The position numbers and the translations under genes were made by a program. This document shows, one piece after another, positions 15,870-27,575 of a DNA stretch of 51,928 nt. Origin of the DNA: Phycisphaerales bacterium (lineage in GTDB: Bacteria > Planctomycetota > Phycisphaerae > Phycisphaerales > UBA1924); assembly GCA_020427635.1 (NCBI GenBank), contig JAGQOH010000001.1, forward strand, positions 90,155 through 142,082, in the 5' to 3' direction. Every line of letters begins with the position of its first letter. Position 1 is the stretch's first letter. The notes under the pieces are model-generated. The model was not told where the DNA came from. It was given only the letters and a program-made list of their open reading frames with translations, and made no database searches.

Positions 15870-18800
15870 TTACGGACAGACAAGCCCGAAGTTGAACAGC
15901 ACGAGGTTGAGGTCGTTCAGGTCAACCGTGCCTGAGCCGTCCACGTCGCCCATGGTGCCCGGCGTCGGGTGACGTCCGAAGCTGAACAGCACGACGTTCA
16001 GGTCGTTCAGGTCGACGGTGCCGTTGCCATCGGCATCACCCGGGCAATTCGCCGGCGCAGTGCCGTCGACTGAGATGTCATCGACGAACCAGTCGTCGAA
16101 GGCGCCGCCGGTGCCGTTGCTCTGGAAGCGAATCCGCAGCTGGGCATGTGCAGCGCTTGCAGGCAGATTGATGCTCTGCTGCAGGTACGTGGTCATGGCA
16201 GGCATCGAACCGAGATGGCGAGCCACTTCGATCCAGGTGCCCTGATCGTCCTGATAGGAAATGATCAGGTCGTCGCCCGTGTCAGGCGTCTCGCCGCCGC
16301 CGGTCTCCTCGTACCAGTAGCTGAGCACCAGATTGGTGTAGCCATCTGCATTGAGCAGCGCGGAGGTGATGACGTCGCCATTCGTCGTCGGGTTGCCGTT
16401 GAACCGTGCCGAGAACGGCGCGGAGGGCTCGGCCAGACCAACATCGTCGACGGTGGCGTTTTGCACGTCGGTCCACTTGATGGGATCGAAGCTGTTGGCC
16501 GGGAAGTCGTCGGTGAAGGGCAGGGGTAGCGTTCCTTCAACGAAGAACGTCACGGTTGCCGTGGCCGACTGTCCGCCATCGGGCGGCGTGCCGCCGTCGT
16601 CGGCGAAGAACGTCAGGCTGTCAGAACCAACAAACCCGGTTCCCGGCTCATAGATCACACCATTCCCGCCGCCCACGAGCGTGTAGGGCACGCTGGTGAT
16701 CAGGGCGTTGTTGCCGGCGTCACGCAGGGGCTCCGTCGGCAAGGAGGCGATGGTGTAGGTCAGTGGGCCGGGCGTGCCGTCATCGCTGGCGAGCAGCGTG
16801 ATCGGCAGGGGGATCCCCGCTGCCGCGGTGTACGAAGCGCTGCCTGCTGAAGGCGGACGGGGCCCGCAACCCGCGGTGTACGCCGACAGGTCGGACGGCA
16901 GGAAGTCCGGGTCGAGCCCGGCGCCTGCCGAGATACCTGCGATGAAGTCACCGGACTCGATATTCACCCAGCTGATCTGGATTGAACCATCGAAGAACAT
17001 CTCGATCTGGAACGAGTTGCTGTCCGTGTTGCTGAACTGAGAGATGCCGTCCCACGTGAAGACAGCGCGGTCGGCTTCCTGCTTCCAGGACACCGTGCCG
17101 CCCAGCGTCGGGTTCAGGTCGTCGAACAGTGCTGCAACGCGCGGATCGGCAAAGTGATCGGTGAACGTCTCGGAGTAGGTCGTGTCCGAGGCGCCGAAGG
17201 TCAGATAGCCGTTCGAGCCGACATAGGCATCGCCATACGACGTGCCGTACAGGGACATCTGGGCGCCCCCGGTCAACACGACGTTAAAGGAACTGTCATC
17301 GCTCAGCGCCAACGTGACGCCGCCGGTCGGATCGGTCGGGAAACCGGTGATCGGGAACGTACACGCGACATACTGGTCTACCCCAGCGGCGGGGACGAGG
17401 TACATCGCCATGCCGTTGAGATCGGAGCCAGCCGCGAACTGTTCCGTGAAGAAGTCCGGAATGTCCGGTGTCGTAAAGGTGTAGCAGGTTGCGCCATTGT
17501 CGTCGTAGGCGGTATTGCCTGCGATGTCGGTTGCTTCAACTGCGAAGAAGTAATCGGTCTGATCGGTCAGCCCGGTGATGAGCACGCTGTGCGAGGTGCT
17601 CGCGCCAAGCACGACTTCCATCGAGCTCAACGAGCCGCAGGCGGTGCCGTAGTAGATGATCGCCGTCGTCGCCTCATCGGTGTCGAAGGTGATCGTGGCA
17701 TCGCGCGGCTGCACATCAGCCACGACCACGTTGGAAATGGCCGGCGGTGCGCAGTCGACAGTGGCGTTCTTGGTCACGACTGCCGGAGAGCCGGTGCCGT
17801 CGTCCGCGTCGTTGTAGGTCGCTGTGATCGTGTCAGCATGCGTCACGAGCAGCACGCCCGCGGAATCCGACGTCGAGGTGTTGATCGACCCAACGAACTT
17901 CGCCGAAGCTGGATCGGTCTCCGTGAGCACGATCATCTCGCCGCCCGGCTCGGAGGTCGAATCGACCAGGACCGTCACGGTGTCGGTGACCATGTCAGAG
18001 GTGTTCAACCCGCAGTCGATGACCGTGAGGTCGATCGTGTCGGCGCAGTTGAACGAGTTGCCATTCATCGAAATGATGCCGGCATCCGAGCAGTTCACGA
18101 GGAACGGCGAGGCGACCAGCGAGAAGGGCTGGGGGCCCTGCGGCACATTCGTGCCACGCACTTCGACAAGCCAGGCGCCTTGCTCGGGGTTCTGAACGTA
18201 GACCTGCTCGATGTTGTCAATGTGGTTCTCGAGGCTCTGGATCGCAGGCGCGCTCGGGTTGGCAAGGCCGCCCAGCGTCCAGGGATACGCCCGCACAGCG
18301 CTGGGTGAGAGCACCACGAGATCGAGATCGTTCACGAGCACCGGGGCCGCGAGCGGCGTGTTCGGTGCGTCGTCCCATGCCATGGTGATCTTCAGTTCAG
18401 TGTCACCGGGGCCAACGATCACGGTCGCGAAATACGAGGTGCTCTGATCAACCTCGGCTTCGAACAGGAAGCCTGTGCGCAGCTGATCGATCGCGGCGTC
18501 AGCGCGAACAGACCCGTAGCCGGTCTGATAGTCCGGGCCCGGGTTGAACAGGTCCACCGCCGTGTGCGCGAGCAACGACTTCAGCGTCGAGTTGCGCGGG
18601 TCGGGATCGGTGGGGTACAAGTTGCGCCAGTCTTCCATGATGAGCGATGCGATGCCGCACACCGTGGGCGAAGCCATCGACGTGCCGCATTTCACCGAAT
18701 ACGCAGTGTCACTCGCGCTGGAGAGCGAGCGCACGCCGCCGTCGCCACCGTTTTCGCATCCCGGTCCGGAGACATCGGGCTTCATGCGGTCGTCGTCGGC

Positions 18801-20198
18801 GGGGCCCCAGCTGGTGAAGCTGGTGACCGAGTCATCGTTGGAGTTGAGCGCGCCAACAGTGATGTGGTTCTTGGCGCACGCGGGTGGCGCGGTGGTGTGA
18901 TAGGTGCTGCCGCACGTGGACACCTGGCGCTCGTTGCCGTTGGCCCAGACCACGCGGAAGGGCGAGCCCAAGGAGCCGCGTACGATCGAGTCGATCAGAA
19001 TCGATGTGTTGTTGTAGTTGCCTTCCCAATCGCAGGGGAAGCCGTTCGGCGCGGTGTTGGTGCCGATCGAGTTGTTCGAGATGTCGGCGCCGTAAAGCAT
19101 GATCGCTTCGGTGTAGTCAGCTTCGAGGTCGCCCGGGTCCGTGTACAGGAAGCCCTGCGACAAGCCGCCAGGCTGCTCGAAGCCATACGAAATGATCTGC
19201 ACGTTTGGCGCCATGCCGCGCTCTGTCGGGTCGATGCCCGGCGCGCCGGTGTCGCCACCGCCAATGGTGCCAGCGACGTGCGTCGAGTGATCCGACACAC
19301 CGGATGTATCTGACGCACCGATGATCGGCGTGTTCGTGTAGCCCAAGTGCGTCGCGCGAACCTGACCACCGTCATACACCAGGACGTCGACGCCGGCGCC
19401 GGAAAGGTTGTACGGCGCGGCATTGACCTGATCGACGTGCGTGATCGCTCGGTTCTCGGCGTTCAGCTCCGTCAGCAACGGCAGTGGCGGCTCGACATAC
19501 ATCACCGCGTCGAGCTTCGTGAGGTCGTCGATGCGCGACACAGGCAGGTGCGCGACGATCATGTTCGTTGCGCGCACCACAGAGCGAATCTGCCCGCCCA
19601 TCTGGCGGATGATGTTCGCGCCTTCGGTGTCGACGTCAACGTCGCGATAGAAGTTGACATAGACCGCGACGTCCGTTTCCATCTCAAAGCGGGGGCGCTC
19701 GCCTGGCGCAACCTTGTCGCCTTCGAAGCGCGCCACCATGTGCTCGCCCACGATCGACCACGGGCGAATGATCCCCGCAGCGAGGTCCGGGTGAAGCTTC
19801 CATTGTTCGTTGACTGGCTCGACGGAGCGGAGCTGGCCCGACGCCACGATCCGGTCGGCGGCGAGCGCTTCCTGATCGATCGAAGCGAAGTAGCAGTTGT
19901 CACCAACGTAGTCGAGGAAGGTCAGGCCCGCATGGGCGAGCGCCTTCTTGTCCTCCTGCGTGATCGGTGCGTTGAGGCGCACGAGCACGTGGGATGCCGA
20001 CGCCCGCTGGGAAGCCGTCGTCAGCTTCTGGGCAAGCTCCTGCCCGGAGAGCTGGCGTGTGTTTTCTGATGGCCCATTGAGCCATTGCACCTGTGCTGAG
20101 GCCGTGCTTGCGAAGAACAGCGGGGCCGCTGCTGCAAGGCCAATCGCGGTCCCCGCCAGCCTGGTGGTCTGGCGGCAACGAAACGCAGTCATGCTCAT
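15870..20198 (-). CDS. Large secreted subtilisin-like serine protease (S8) with fibronectin-like and dockerin-like domains
   Basis: A 1442-aa secreted protease. The signal peptide ends ASTASA before QVQWLNG. An N-terminal region of about 200 residues is probably the inhibitory propeptide. The S8 domain has the triad Asp276 (VLVYDGGQVRATHLG), His307 (DHSTHVAGTIGGGD) and Ser507 (KCGTSMASPTVCGIASL), with WANGNE as the likely oxyanion segment. Downstream are a jelly-roll domain (ELKITMAWDDAPNTPL), a fibronectin III-like unit (DATITFDTDEATTAIIYYGT ... YFFAVEATDIAGN), further beta domains, and two dockerin-like units (GDADGNGTVDLNDLNVVLF, GDVDGSGTVDLNDLNLVLF) ending FNFGLVCP. The ATG at 20198 was chosen for its GGGAG site 9 bases upstream. 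It probably degrades external protein while held at the cell surface. Confidence 0.93.
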   Translation of the reverse strand: MSMTAFRCRQTTRLAGTAIGLAAAAPLFFASTASAQVQWLNGPSENTRQLSGQELAQKLTTASQRASASHVLVRLNAPITQEDKKALAHAGLTFLDYVGDNCYFASIDQEALAADRIVASGQLRSVEPVNEQWKLHPDLAAGIIRPWSIVGEHMVARFEGDKVAPGERPRFEMETDVAVYVNFYRDVDVDTEGANIIRQMGGQIRSVVRATNMIVAHLPVSRIDDLTKLDAVMYVEPPLPLLTELNAENRAITHVDQVNAAPYNLSGAGVDVLVYDGGQVRATHLGYTNTPIIGASDTSGVSDHSTHVAGTIGGGDTGAPGIDPTERGMAPNVQIISYGFEQPGGLSQGFLYTDPGDLEADYTEAIMLYGADISNNSIGTNTAPNGFPCDWEGNYNNTSILIDSIVRGSLGSPFRVVWANGNERQVSTCGSTYHTTAPPACAKNHITVGALNSNDDSVTSFTSWGPADDDRMKPDVSGPGCENGGDGGVRSLSSASDTAYSVKCGTSMASPTVCGIASLIMEDWRNLYPTDPDPRNSTLKSLLAHTAVDLFNPGPDYQTGYGSVRADAAIDQLRTGFLFEAEVDQSTSYFATVIVGPGDTELKITMAWDDAPNTPLAAPVLVNDLDLVVLSPSAVRAYPWTLGGLANPSAPAIQSLENHIDNIEQVYVQNPEQGAWLVEVRGTNVPQGPQPFSLVASPFLVNCSDAGIISMNGNSFNCADTIDLTVIDCGLNTSDMVTDTVTVLVDSTSEPGGEMIVLTETDPASAKFVGSINTSTSDSAGVLLVTHADTITATYNDADDGTGSPAVVTKNATVDCAPPAISNVVVADVQPRDATITFDTDEATTAIIYYGTACGSLSSMEVVLGASTSHSVLITGLTDQTDYFFAVEATDIAGNTAYDDNGATCYTFTTPDIPDFFTEQFAAGSDLNGMAMYLVPAAGVDQYVACTFPITGFPTDPTGGVTLALSDDSSFNVVLTGGAQMSLYGTSYGDAYVGSNGYLTFGASDTTYSETFTDHFADPRVAALFDDLNPTLGGTVSWKQEADRAVFTWDGISQFSNTDSNSFQIEMFFDGSIQISWVNIESGDFIAGISAGAGLDPDFLPSDLSAYTAGCGPRPPSAGSASYTAAAGIPLPITLLASDDGTPGPLTYTIASLPTEPLRDAGNNALITSVPYTLVGGGNGVIYEPGTGFVGSDSLTFFADDGGTPPDGGQSATATVTFFVEGTLPLPFTDDFPANSFDPIKWTDVQNATVDDVGLAEPSAPFSARFNGNPTTNGDVITSALLNADGYTNLVLSYWYEETGGGETPDTGDDLIISYQDDQGTWIEVARHLGSMPAMTTYLQQSINLPASAAHAQLRIRFQSNGTGGAFDDWFVDDISVDGTAPANCPGDADGNGTVDLNDLNVVLFSFGRHPTPGTMGDVDGSGTVDLNDLNLVLFNFGLVCP

Positions 20199-20470
20199 GT
20201 GGAAGATCTCCCTCACTCGCGCCCGGCAGGAATCTGCCTATTCATGGTTATCGGGCGCAGCCCCTCCGGAGGCGTGCGCCTGGTATCAACACCCCCTCAT
20301 ACCGACCGGTGGGAGCCGAGCCCGAAGACGCGAGACCGGAGCGACATGAAGCCCCAATCTAGCTGATTCAACCGAATAAGCCAGATGGGACTTGGCCAAT
20401 TTTTGGGGTCATTCACCGCCGATCCGAGGCCGGGCGCGGGGGCGGCGCGATCACCGGGGTGCTAGGTTGG

Positions 20471-22170
<1,700 letters not shown>

Positions 22171-24111
22171 ATGGCGGAACTAGTCCCCTATCCCTTTGGC
22201 AGGCTCGTCGCACGGATGCTGCGCGAGCTCGCCGACCAGGACGCCTGCTTCGACCTGCCACGGGCCAAGTTTTTCGGGGGCGGCGGGGACCTAGACCTCT
22301 CGGTCAGCTTCCACGGTCAGCGGGCGTCGACGCCCTTGGGCCCAGCCGCCGGCCCCCAGTCGCAGATGGCCCAGAACATCGCCCTGTCCTGGCTCGCCGG
22401 TTCGCGAATCATCGAACTCAAGACCGTGCAGGTGCTCGACGAACTGAAGATCCCGCGCCCCTGCATCGACGTGCGCACCATCGGCTACAACGTTGAGTGG
22501 TCGCAGGAACTGAAGCTGCAACAATCGGCAGAGGAGTATGTCAAGGGCATGATGCTCGTGACGATGCTCAGCGCGTGTGAGCAACTCGAGCTCCCACCCG
22601 CCGCGTCCGACACCATCTTCGACATGAGCGTGGGTTACGACCTGCAGGGTATTCAGTCACCCACGGTGTGCGCCTTCATCGAGCAGATGCAGGATTGCTC
22701 TGCGCTGGTTGAACGGTTTCGCCAGGAGATCCCAGACGAATTCGCCTGGGCGCGCGAGCTTGCATATCCAGAATCAGTGTCGAAAACGCTCACGTTGAGC
22801 ACGTTCCACGGCTGCCCGCCCGACGAAATCGAACGCATCATTGACTACCTCCTGCGCGAACACCAACTGCACTGCATCATCAAACTGAACCCGACACTTC
22901 TTGGAAAAAAGCGCGTGGATGAGCTGCTGCACGACCGCATGGGCTATCGCCATATCAACGCGCCCGCGTCGGCCTTCGAGAAAGACACCAAGTGGGATCA
23001 AATGACGGGCTTCGTCACGCGGCTCAAGGCAACTGCCGACGCGCTTGGGCTGGGACTGGGTGTCAAGTTCACCAACACGCTTCTGGTCGAGCACGATGGC
23101 GATTTCCTGCCGGCGACGGAGAAGGAGAAATACCTCTCCGGCCAAGCGCTGCATCCGATCGCGATGACACTGGTCGGCGAGTTCCGGCGTGCCTTTGGTA
23201 CTGACATTCCCATTTCCTTTTCCGCAGGAATCGACCGCGGGAATTTCACCGATGCCGTCGCGCTTGGCCTAACCCCAATCACGGTCTGCACCGACGCGTT
23301 GCGTCCGGGCGGCTATGCGCGGATGTCGAGCTATCTTGATGCCTTGTGTACGCGCATGCGAGCAGCTGGCGCATCCACGATTAAGCAGTTCATTGTTCGC
23401 AGTGCGATGGGCGATGGGCAGGAGCCACTGCTCGAACATGCCATTCTGCGCAATACGCGTCAGTACACCATGTGCGTCGCCGACGATCCACGGTACGGCG
23501 CCGATGCCAACAGCAAGGAGCCCAAGAAGGTCGGCACGAAGCTGGAACTCTTCAACTGCCTCACCTGCGACAAGTGCATTCCAGTCTGCCCGAACGATGC
23601 AAACTTTCGCCTGACCATGCCTCCGGAGACGATCCAGGTCGAAGTGCTGCGGCCCACCGCCCAAGGTTGGACGCGCGATGCAGGCACAGACATCGTGCTC
23701 AACAAAAAGCACCAGATTGCAAACTTCGCTGACTTCTGCAACGAGTGCGGCAACTGCGACATCTTCTGTCCGGAGGACGGTGGGCCCTATGTGCTCAAGC
23801 CGCGATTCTTCGGGAGTGAGTCAGCATTCGATGCGTTGCCAACCCATGACGGGTTCTATCTCGAGCGTGCGTCCGATGCGACGCGCATGCTTGCTCGGTT
23901 TGGCGGCGTGCGATTCGCCGCGACCTTTGCAAACCAGGCCGTGGCCTATTCCGGCGCCGGCTTCGATGTTCGCCTTCGCCTGGATGATCCGCTCGGCACT
24001 GTCGAGGGCAAGGCCAATGGACCGGTTGATCTGACCTATTTGCGTATCATGGATGCGTTGCGCAACGCGCTGCTCGGCGCGGATGCTCCGGTGAGCTACA
24101 TCAACGCTTGA
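22171..24111 (+). CDS. ygfK: Short YgfK-like iron-sulfur oxidoreductase lacking the FAD/NAD(P)H module
   Basis: A 646-aa relative of E. coli YgfK (about 1030 aa, once called a selenate reductase subunit, now linked to purine breakdown). Residues 1-405 match the YgfK N-terminal domain, related to dihydroorotate/dihydropyrimidine dehydrogenase barrels: TPLGPAAGPQSQMAQNIALSW, IELKTVQVLD, STFHGCPPDEIERI, IIKLNPTLLGKKRV, TDALRPGGYARMS. The C-terminus has two 4Fe-4S motifs, CLTCDKCIPVCPND (463-476) and CNECGNCDIFCPED (523-536). The roughly 400-residue GltD-like FAD/NAD(P)H module that separates these parts in E. coli is missing, replaced by about 60 residues. No frameshift or decay is visible. ATG 22171 fits the family start. 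It converges on the nitrilase gene with 1 base between stops. Confidence 0.88.
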   Translation: MAELVPYPFGRLVARMLRELADQDACFDLPRAKFFGGGGDLDLSVSFHGQRASTPLGPAAGPQSQMAQNIALSWLAGSRIIELKTVQVLDELKIPRPCIDVRTIGYNVEWSQELKLQQSAEEYVKGMMLVTMLSACEQLELPPAASDTIFDMSVGYDLQGIQSPTVCAFIEQMQDCSALVERFRQEIPDEFAWARELAYPESVSKTLTLSTFHGCPPDEIERIIDYLLREHQLHCIIKLNPTLLGKKRVDELLHDRMGYRHINAPASAFEKDTKWDQMTGFVTRLKATADALGLGLGVKFTNTLLVEHDGDFLPATEKEKYLSGQALHPIAMTLVGEFRRAFGTDIPISFSAGIDRGNFTDAVALGLTPITVCTDALRPGGYARMSSYLDALCTRMRAAGASTIKQFIVRSAMGDGQEPLLEHAILRNTRQYTMCVADDPRYGADANSKEPKKVGTKLELFNCLTCDKCIPVCPNDANFRLTMPPETIQVEVLRPTAQGWTRDAGTDIVLNKKHQIANFADFCNECGNCDIFCPEDGGPYVLKPRFFGSESAFDALPTHDGFYLERASDATRMLARFGGVRFAATFANQAVAYSGAGFDVRLRLDDPLGTVEGKANGPVDLTYLRIMDALRNALLGADAPVSYINA

Positions 24112-24112
24112 G

Positions 24113-25045
24113 CTACCGATCGATGCCGGGATTGCGATCGCGCTGCAGGTTCCACCCAGACGGATCGGGCGCCCCAAGCGACCCAAGGTCCAGATCGGCC
24201 ATCACGAGATTCGGATGATCGCTCAGGTTCGTGCAGCGTCCGTTGGGACCCACGAAGTGTGAAGCGCCAAAGTAGGGCTGGTTCCATGGAGACTCGACAC
24301 CCATGCGGTTGGACCCGCCAATGAACACATTGTGCCGCGCAGCATCACATTCGAACTCGATCTCCCACATGCGCTGTGACTTGGCGCCAAAGGTGACCGC
24401 GGGCGACAGAATGAGCTGCGCGCCGGCATGGGCCAAGCCCTCTGCGACATGTGGAAAGTGTCGGTCATAGCAAATGCTGACACCAATGCGCCCAACACTT
24501 GTCTGAAACACCGGCAGCAGGGGATTCAGACCCAACACCTTGTCCGACGGCGCGTTGTACGACTCATTTGCAGGGCCGTAGTAGAAGGACTCATCAAACG
24601 AGCCCTGTTCGTTCGTGCCGCGTGGGATGTGTGCCTTACGGAACTTCCCCAGGACGCTGCCGTCAGCATCAATCACGACGGCCGTATTGAATCGCCCGTT
24701 CGTGCGACCACAACGTTCATAGATCGGCGCCACAATGACAACACGATGCCGAGCGGCAAGCGCGCACATCTGTGTCGTCGAGGGACCGGTGCAGGCGTCC
24801 TCTGCCAGCGCATGCCACATGGCGTCACGCCCCAGTGCGAAGTAGGGGGCGGGGAACAACTCGCCCAGGCCAATGATCCGAGCGCCGGCATTGGCAGCAT
24901 GGATGATCAGTTGCGCATGGTGATCGAGATTGGCGGCACGAATGTCGTCAAGCTGTTCAGACAGCGTATGCAGGTCTTCGATGCGCGCAGGCATCGCTTC
25001 ATATGCATTTGCCGTCTGCGTCATGGCGGCGCGCAGCGTGCTCAT
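24113..25045 (-). CDS. Nitrilase-superfamily N-carbamoyl amidohydrolase, beta-ureidopropionase-like
   Basis: A 310-aa carbon-nitrogen hydrolase that most resembles beta-ureidopropionase, which releases CO2 and ammonia from N-carbamoyl-beta-amino acids. The Glu-Lys-Cys triad is visible: Glu in [13 protein letters not shown], Lys in [11 protein letters not shown] and Cys in [11 protein letters not shown]. Further matches are [37 protein letters not shown] and the late [12 protein letters not shown]. An insertion of about 17 residues ([15 protein letters not shown]) lies between FYYGP and PVFQT. Its ATG overlaps the stop of the M20 gene (ATGA). It is the last gene of the six-gene operon, which suits a final decarbamoylation step. 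N-carbamoylputrescine amidase is the main alternative. Confidence 0.88.
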   Translation of the reverse strand: MSTLRAAMTQTANAYEAMPARIEDLHTLSEQLDDIRAANLDHHAQLIIHAANAGARIIGLGELFPAPYFALGRDAMWHALAEDACTGPSTTQMCALAARHRVVIVAPIYERCGRTNGRFNTAVVIDADGSVLGKFRKAHIPRGTNEQGSFDESFYYGPANESYNAPSDKVLGLNPLLPVFQTSVGRIGVSICYDRHFPHVAEGLAHAGAQLILSPAVTFGAKSQRMWEIEFECDAARHNVFIGGSNRMGVESPWNQPYFGASHFVGPNGRCTNLSDHPNLVMADLDLGSLGAPDPSGWNLQRDRNPGIDR

Positions 25046-26313
25046 GCGACTTCATCACTCAAGGCGAGTACAACGGCAAGCAGCGTGTTGATGCCGTTGG
25101 CACACTGCTCAGGTGTCGAAAGCTCGCGAGGATTGTGACTAATGCCATCGTTCAGGCCCGGGACGAAGATCATCGCGGTCTTGCAGACCGCTGACCACTC
25201 CTGGGCGTCGTGCCCGGCGCCCGCCAGAATGCGCCGGCATGACAATCCCTGTGTACGCGCGGCGGCTTCGATGATTTGCTGCACCGACTCATCGAACGCG
25301 ACCGCCGGCGTGCGCGCCGTCTGCTGCGAAACAATCGTCACGCCCATCGTGCGCTCGAGCTCCCTACAGTATGCATCGAGCGCATGTTCGGCGCGGTGCA
25401 TGGCGTCATCACTGGGGTTGCGCAGGTCTACCGTCGCGACCACGCGCCCTGGAATGACGTTGATCATGCAGGGCTCGGGACGGATGACGCCCATCGTGGC
25501 GCGCATGTCCGAGCCATAGTCTCCATGTGCACACATGTCGTGGATCTTTGTGTTGATCATCGCGGCGGCAAGGCCCGCATCCTTGCGCAGGTGCATTGGC
25601 GTTGCGCCGGCGTGAGCGCTTGCGCCGGAAATTGTCAGGCGTTGCCAAGAAATGCCCTGTACGCCCGATACTACTCCGAGGTCAATGCCCTCATGAATCA
25701 GCAAGGGGCCCTGTTCGACGTGGCATTCGACAAACGCGTGCGGGCGGCGTGTGTTTACCGCCTCGTCACCCAAGAACCCAATCGCCTGCAGTTCGTTGCG
25801 CACGCTCTTTCTGTCCGCATCACGCAGCGCATACGCCTGCTCGAGCGGAATGCGCCCTGTTGCCACCGCGCTGCCAAGCATGTCCGTTCCAAAGCGGCAG
25901 CCCTCTTCGTCCGTAAAGAATGCAATGGTCAGGGGACGGCGCGTCATCGCACCTGCATCATTCAGTGTGCGCACGACTTCAAGTGCGCCAAGCACGCCGA
26001 GCACACCGTCAAATCGCCCTCCCGTCGGTACGGAATCGACGTGGGAACCCGACATCACCGGAGCCAGCGATGCGTCACGGCCCGCGCGGTCGGCATACAC
26101 ATTGCCAATCGCGTCGACGCTGACATGCAGCCCGGCTTCCTCAAACCAGCGCATGACCAGCCGACGTCCGGCGCCATCTTCAGCAGAGAGCGCCAGTCTC
26201 CGGACGCCCATGACATTCGCCTCGGCATCGCGATATGCGCCAATGGCGCCAAGCTCCTCAATCGACATCATGAGGCGATCGGTATTGATGCGCAGGCCAG
26301 TGTGAGCCTTCAT
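25042..26313 (-). CDS. M20-family N-carbamoyl amino acid / allantoate amidohydrolase
   Basis: A 423-aa zinc hydrolase of the hydantoinase/carbamoylase group, which cleaves N-carbamoyl or ureido groups, as in L-carbamoylase and allantoate amidohydrolase. Metal and catalytic motifs are complete: [46 protein letters not shown], the dimerisation-domain HAGATPM, and the late [10 protein letters not shown]...HNPRE. The specific substrate cannot be told from these. ATG 26313 lies 2 bases after the stop of ssnA and was chosen because the frame upstream of it runs inside ssnA without family similarity. Its place between SsnA and a ureidopropionase-like enzyme suggests that it opens or decarbamoylates a ring-derived ureide. 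E. coli YgeY, also M20, occupies the comparable spot. Confidence 0.9.
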   Translation of the reverse strand: MKAHTGLRINTDRLMMSIEELGAIGAYRDAEANVMGVRRLALSAEDGAGRRLVMRWFEEAGLHVSVDAIGNVYADRAGRDASLAPVMSGSHVDSVPTGGRFDGVLGVLGALEVVRTLNDAGAMTRRPLTIAFFTDEEGCRFGTDMLGSAVATGRIPLEQAYALRDADRKSVRNELQAIGFLGDEAVNTRRPHAFVECHVEQGPLLIHEGIDLGVVSGVQGISWQRLTISGASAHAGATPMHLRKDAGLAAAMINTKIHDMCAHGDYGSDMRATMGVIRPEPCMINVIPGRVVATVDLRNPSDDAMHRAEHALDAYCRELERTMGVTIVSQQTARTPAVAFDESVQQIIEAAARTQGLSCRRILAGAGHDAQEWSAVCKTAMIFVPGLNDGISHNPRELSTPEQCANGINTLLAVVLALSDEVA

Positions 26314-26315
26314 CG

Positions 26316-27575
26316 TCACAGCTTCTCCCACAGTCGTTGGGCCTGTTCGCGGCAGTTGGCAAGCAACGCGTCCTCGTCCACGCGCACACACCGCCCGCGC
26401 TCAAGCACAAGACGGCCTTGCGAAATCACGGAATCCACATGCGCTCGGGTTACGCCATACATCAGGTGTGCGGGCCAATTCTCCGCCGTGATGGGCGTGG
26501 GCGGATTGTAGTTGAGGATCACGAGATTGTTCGTGGTGTCGCCCGCAAAGCCATTGGTCGCCAGGTATGCATGCGCGCGACGCAGGCGATCGTGCGCGGT
26601 TCGCGGAGACAAACCGCCTTCCGCGCGCTGCGCCATCAAGTACGTCGCCCGGGCGGCACCGAGGGCGTCTGAATGCATACCATCGGTTCCAATCATGACT
26701 TTGTCAGCGAAGGCCTGCGGATCAAGCGCACCGACCGCATTGTTCTGGTTCGACTCGGTCTGCTGCGCGACCCACGCGTTGGACGCGGCAATGATCGCTC
26801 GCTCTCGGTCGTCCAAATGAATGCAGTGGGCAAGTATCGTCCTTCGGGACTCAAGTGCGCCCGAGCGTTCCAGTCGCTCCATGACCCGGCAGTCATGATG
26901 CTGCAGACAATGCTGCTCATCGGCGGGGTCTTCCGCGACATGGATGTGAACGCCGGTCTGATGCCGCAGAGCTAGTTCTGTGGCGCGCTGGAGCGATGTG
27001 TCAGAGACCGTGAACGATGCGTGCAAGCCTACCAAGCCCTGATGATTTGTCAGGTACGCATCAGTCTCTTGCAATCCTTGTTCAAAGCGTTCCGACCCAT
27101 CACGATCACTCAGCTCATAGCACAACAAGTGACCAACACCCGCTTCATCAAGCACCTCCGCGATCGCGTGCAACGATCCGGGGGCTGCATTGGGCGATGC
27201 GTGATGATCAATTACAAATGTCACGCCGCTCTTGAGGGCATCAATCGCGACCGCGTGCGCACTCGCGCGCACCATATCCAGATCGAGCGCCTTGTCTAGG
27301 CGCCACCAAATGAGTTCAAGGATCTCGACGAAGTTGCGCGGCGAGCGAGGCGGCGCGGGCATCCCGCGCGCAAGTGCCGAATAGATGTGATGGTGTGCAA
27401 CGACGAACGCAGGCGTAACGATCTTGCCAGTGCAGTCAATCGCGTGAGCCCCTGGCGGCACATTTGAGTTGAAGTCGATCGTGCCATTGGTGCCTTCGCT
27501 CACCACCAGTGTGCCAGTGCGCACGGACGTCGCGTTTCTGTCAATGAATGTCGCGTTGGTCAGTGCCAGCGTCAT
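26316..27575 (-). CDS. ssnA: SsnA-like amidohydrolase
   Basis: A 419-aa metal-dependent amidohydrolase of the SsnA family, thought to hydrolyse a ring or amidine bond in purine breakdown. It aligns well with E. coli SsnA from memory: IVTPAFVVAHHHIYSALARGM, LIWWRLDKALD, ALKSGVTFVIDHHASP, TGVHIHVAEDPADE, ILAHCIHLDD and VMIGTDGMHSD, together giving the amidohydrolase metal ligands (HHH near residue 62, HVAED, AHC, GTDG). Its ATG overlaps the stop of the XdhD-like gene (ATGA), and the M20 gene begins 2 bases after its stop, so these are translationally coupled. Atz/Trz-type deaminases such as guanine deaminase are relatives, but the WWRLD and IDHHASP matches favour SsnA. Confidence 0.9.
   Translation of the reverse strand: MTLALTNATFIDRNATSVRTGTLVVSEGTNGTIDFNSNVPPGAHAIDCTGKIVTPAFVVAHHHIYSALARGMPAPPRSPRNFVEILELIWWRLDKALDLDMVRASAHAVAIDALKSGVTFVIDHHASPNAAPGSLHAIAEVLDEAGVGHLLCYELSDRDGSERFEQGLQETDAYLTNHQGLVGLHASFTVSDTSLQRATELALRHQTGVHIHVAEDPADEQHCLQHHDCRVMERLERSGALESRRTILAHCIHLDDRERAIIAASNAWVAQQTESNQNNAVGALDPQAFADKVMIGTDGMHSDALGAARATYLMAQRAEGGLSPRTAHDRLRRAHAYLATNGFAGDTTNNLVILNYNPPTPITAENWPAHLMYGVTRAHVDSVISQGRLVLERGRCVRVDEDALLANCREQAQRLWEKL

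Noticed and set aside
22171..24111. Deletion or frameshift pseudogene as the reason for the short ygfK
   Set aside because: The reading frame is intact, conserved motifs continue on both sides, both iron-sulfur motifs are complete and the gene sits in a compact, apparently active cluster.
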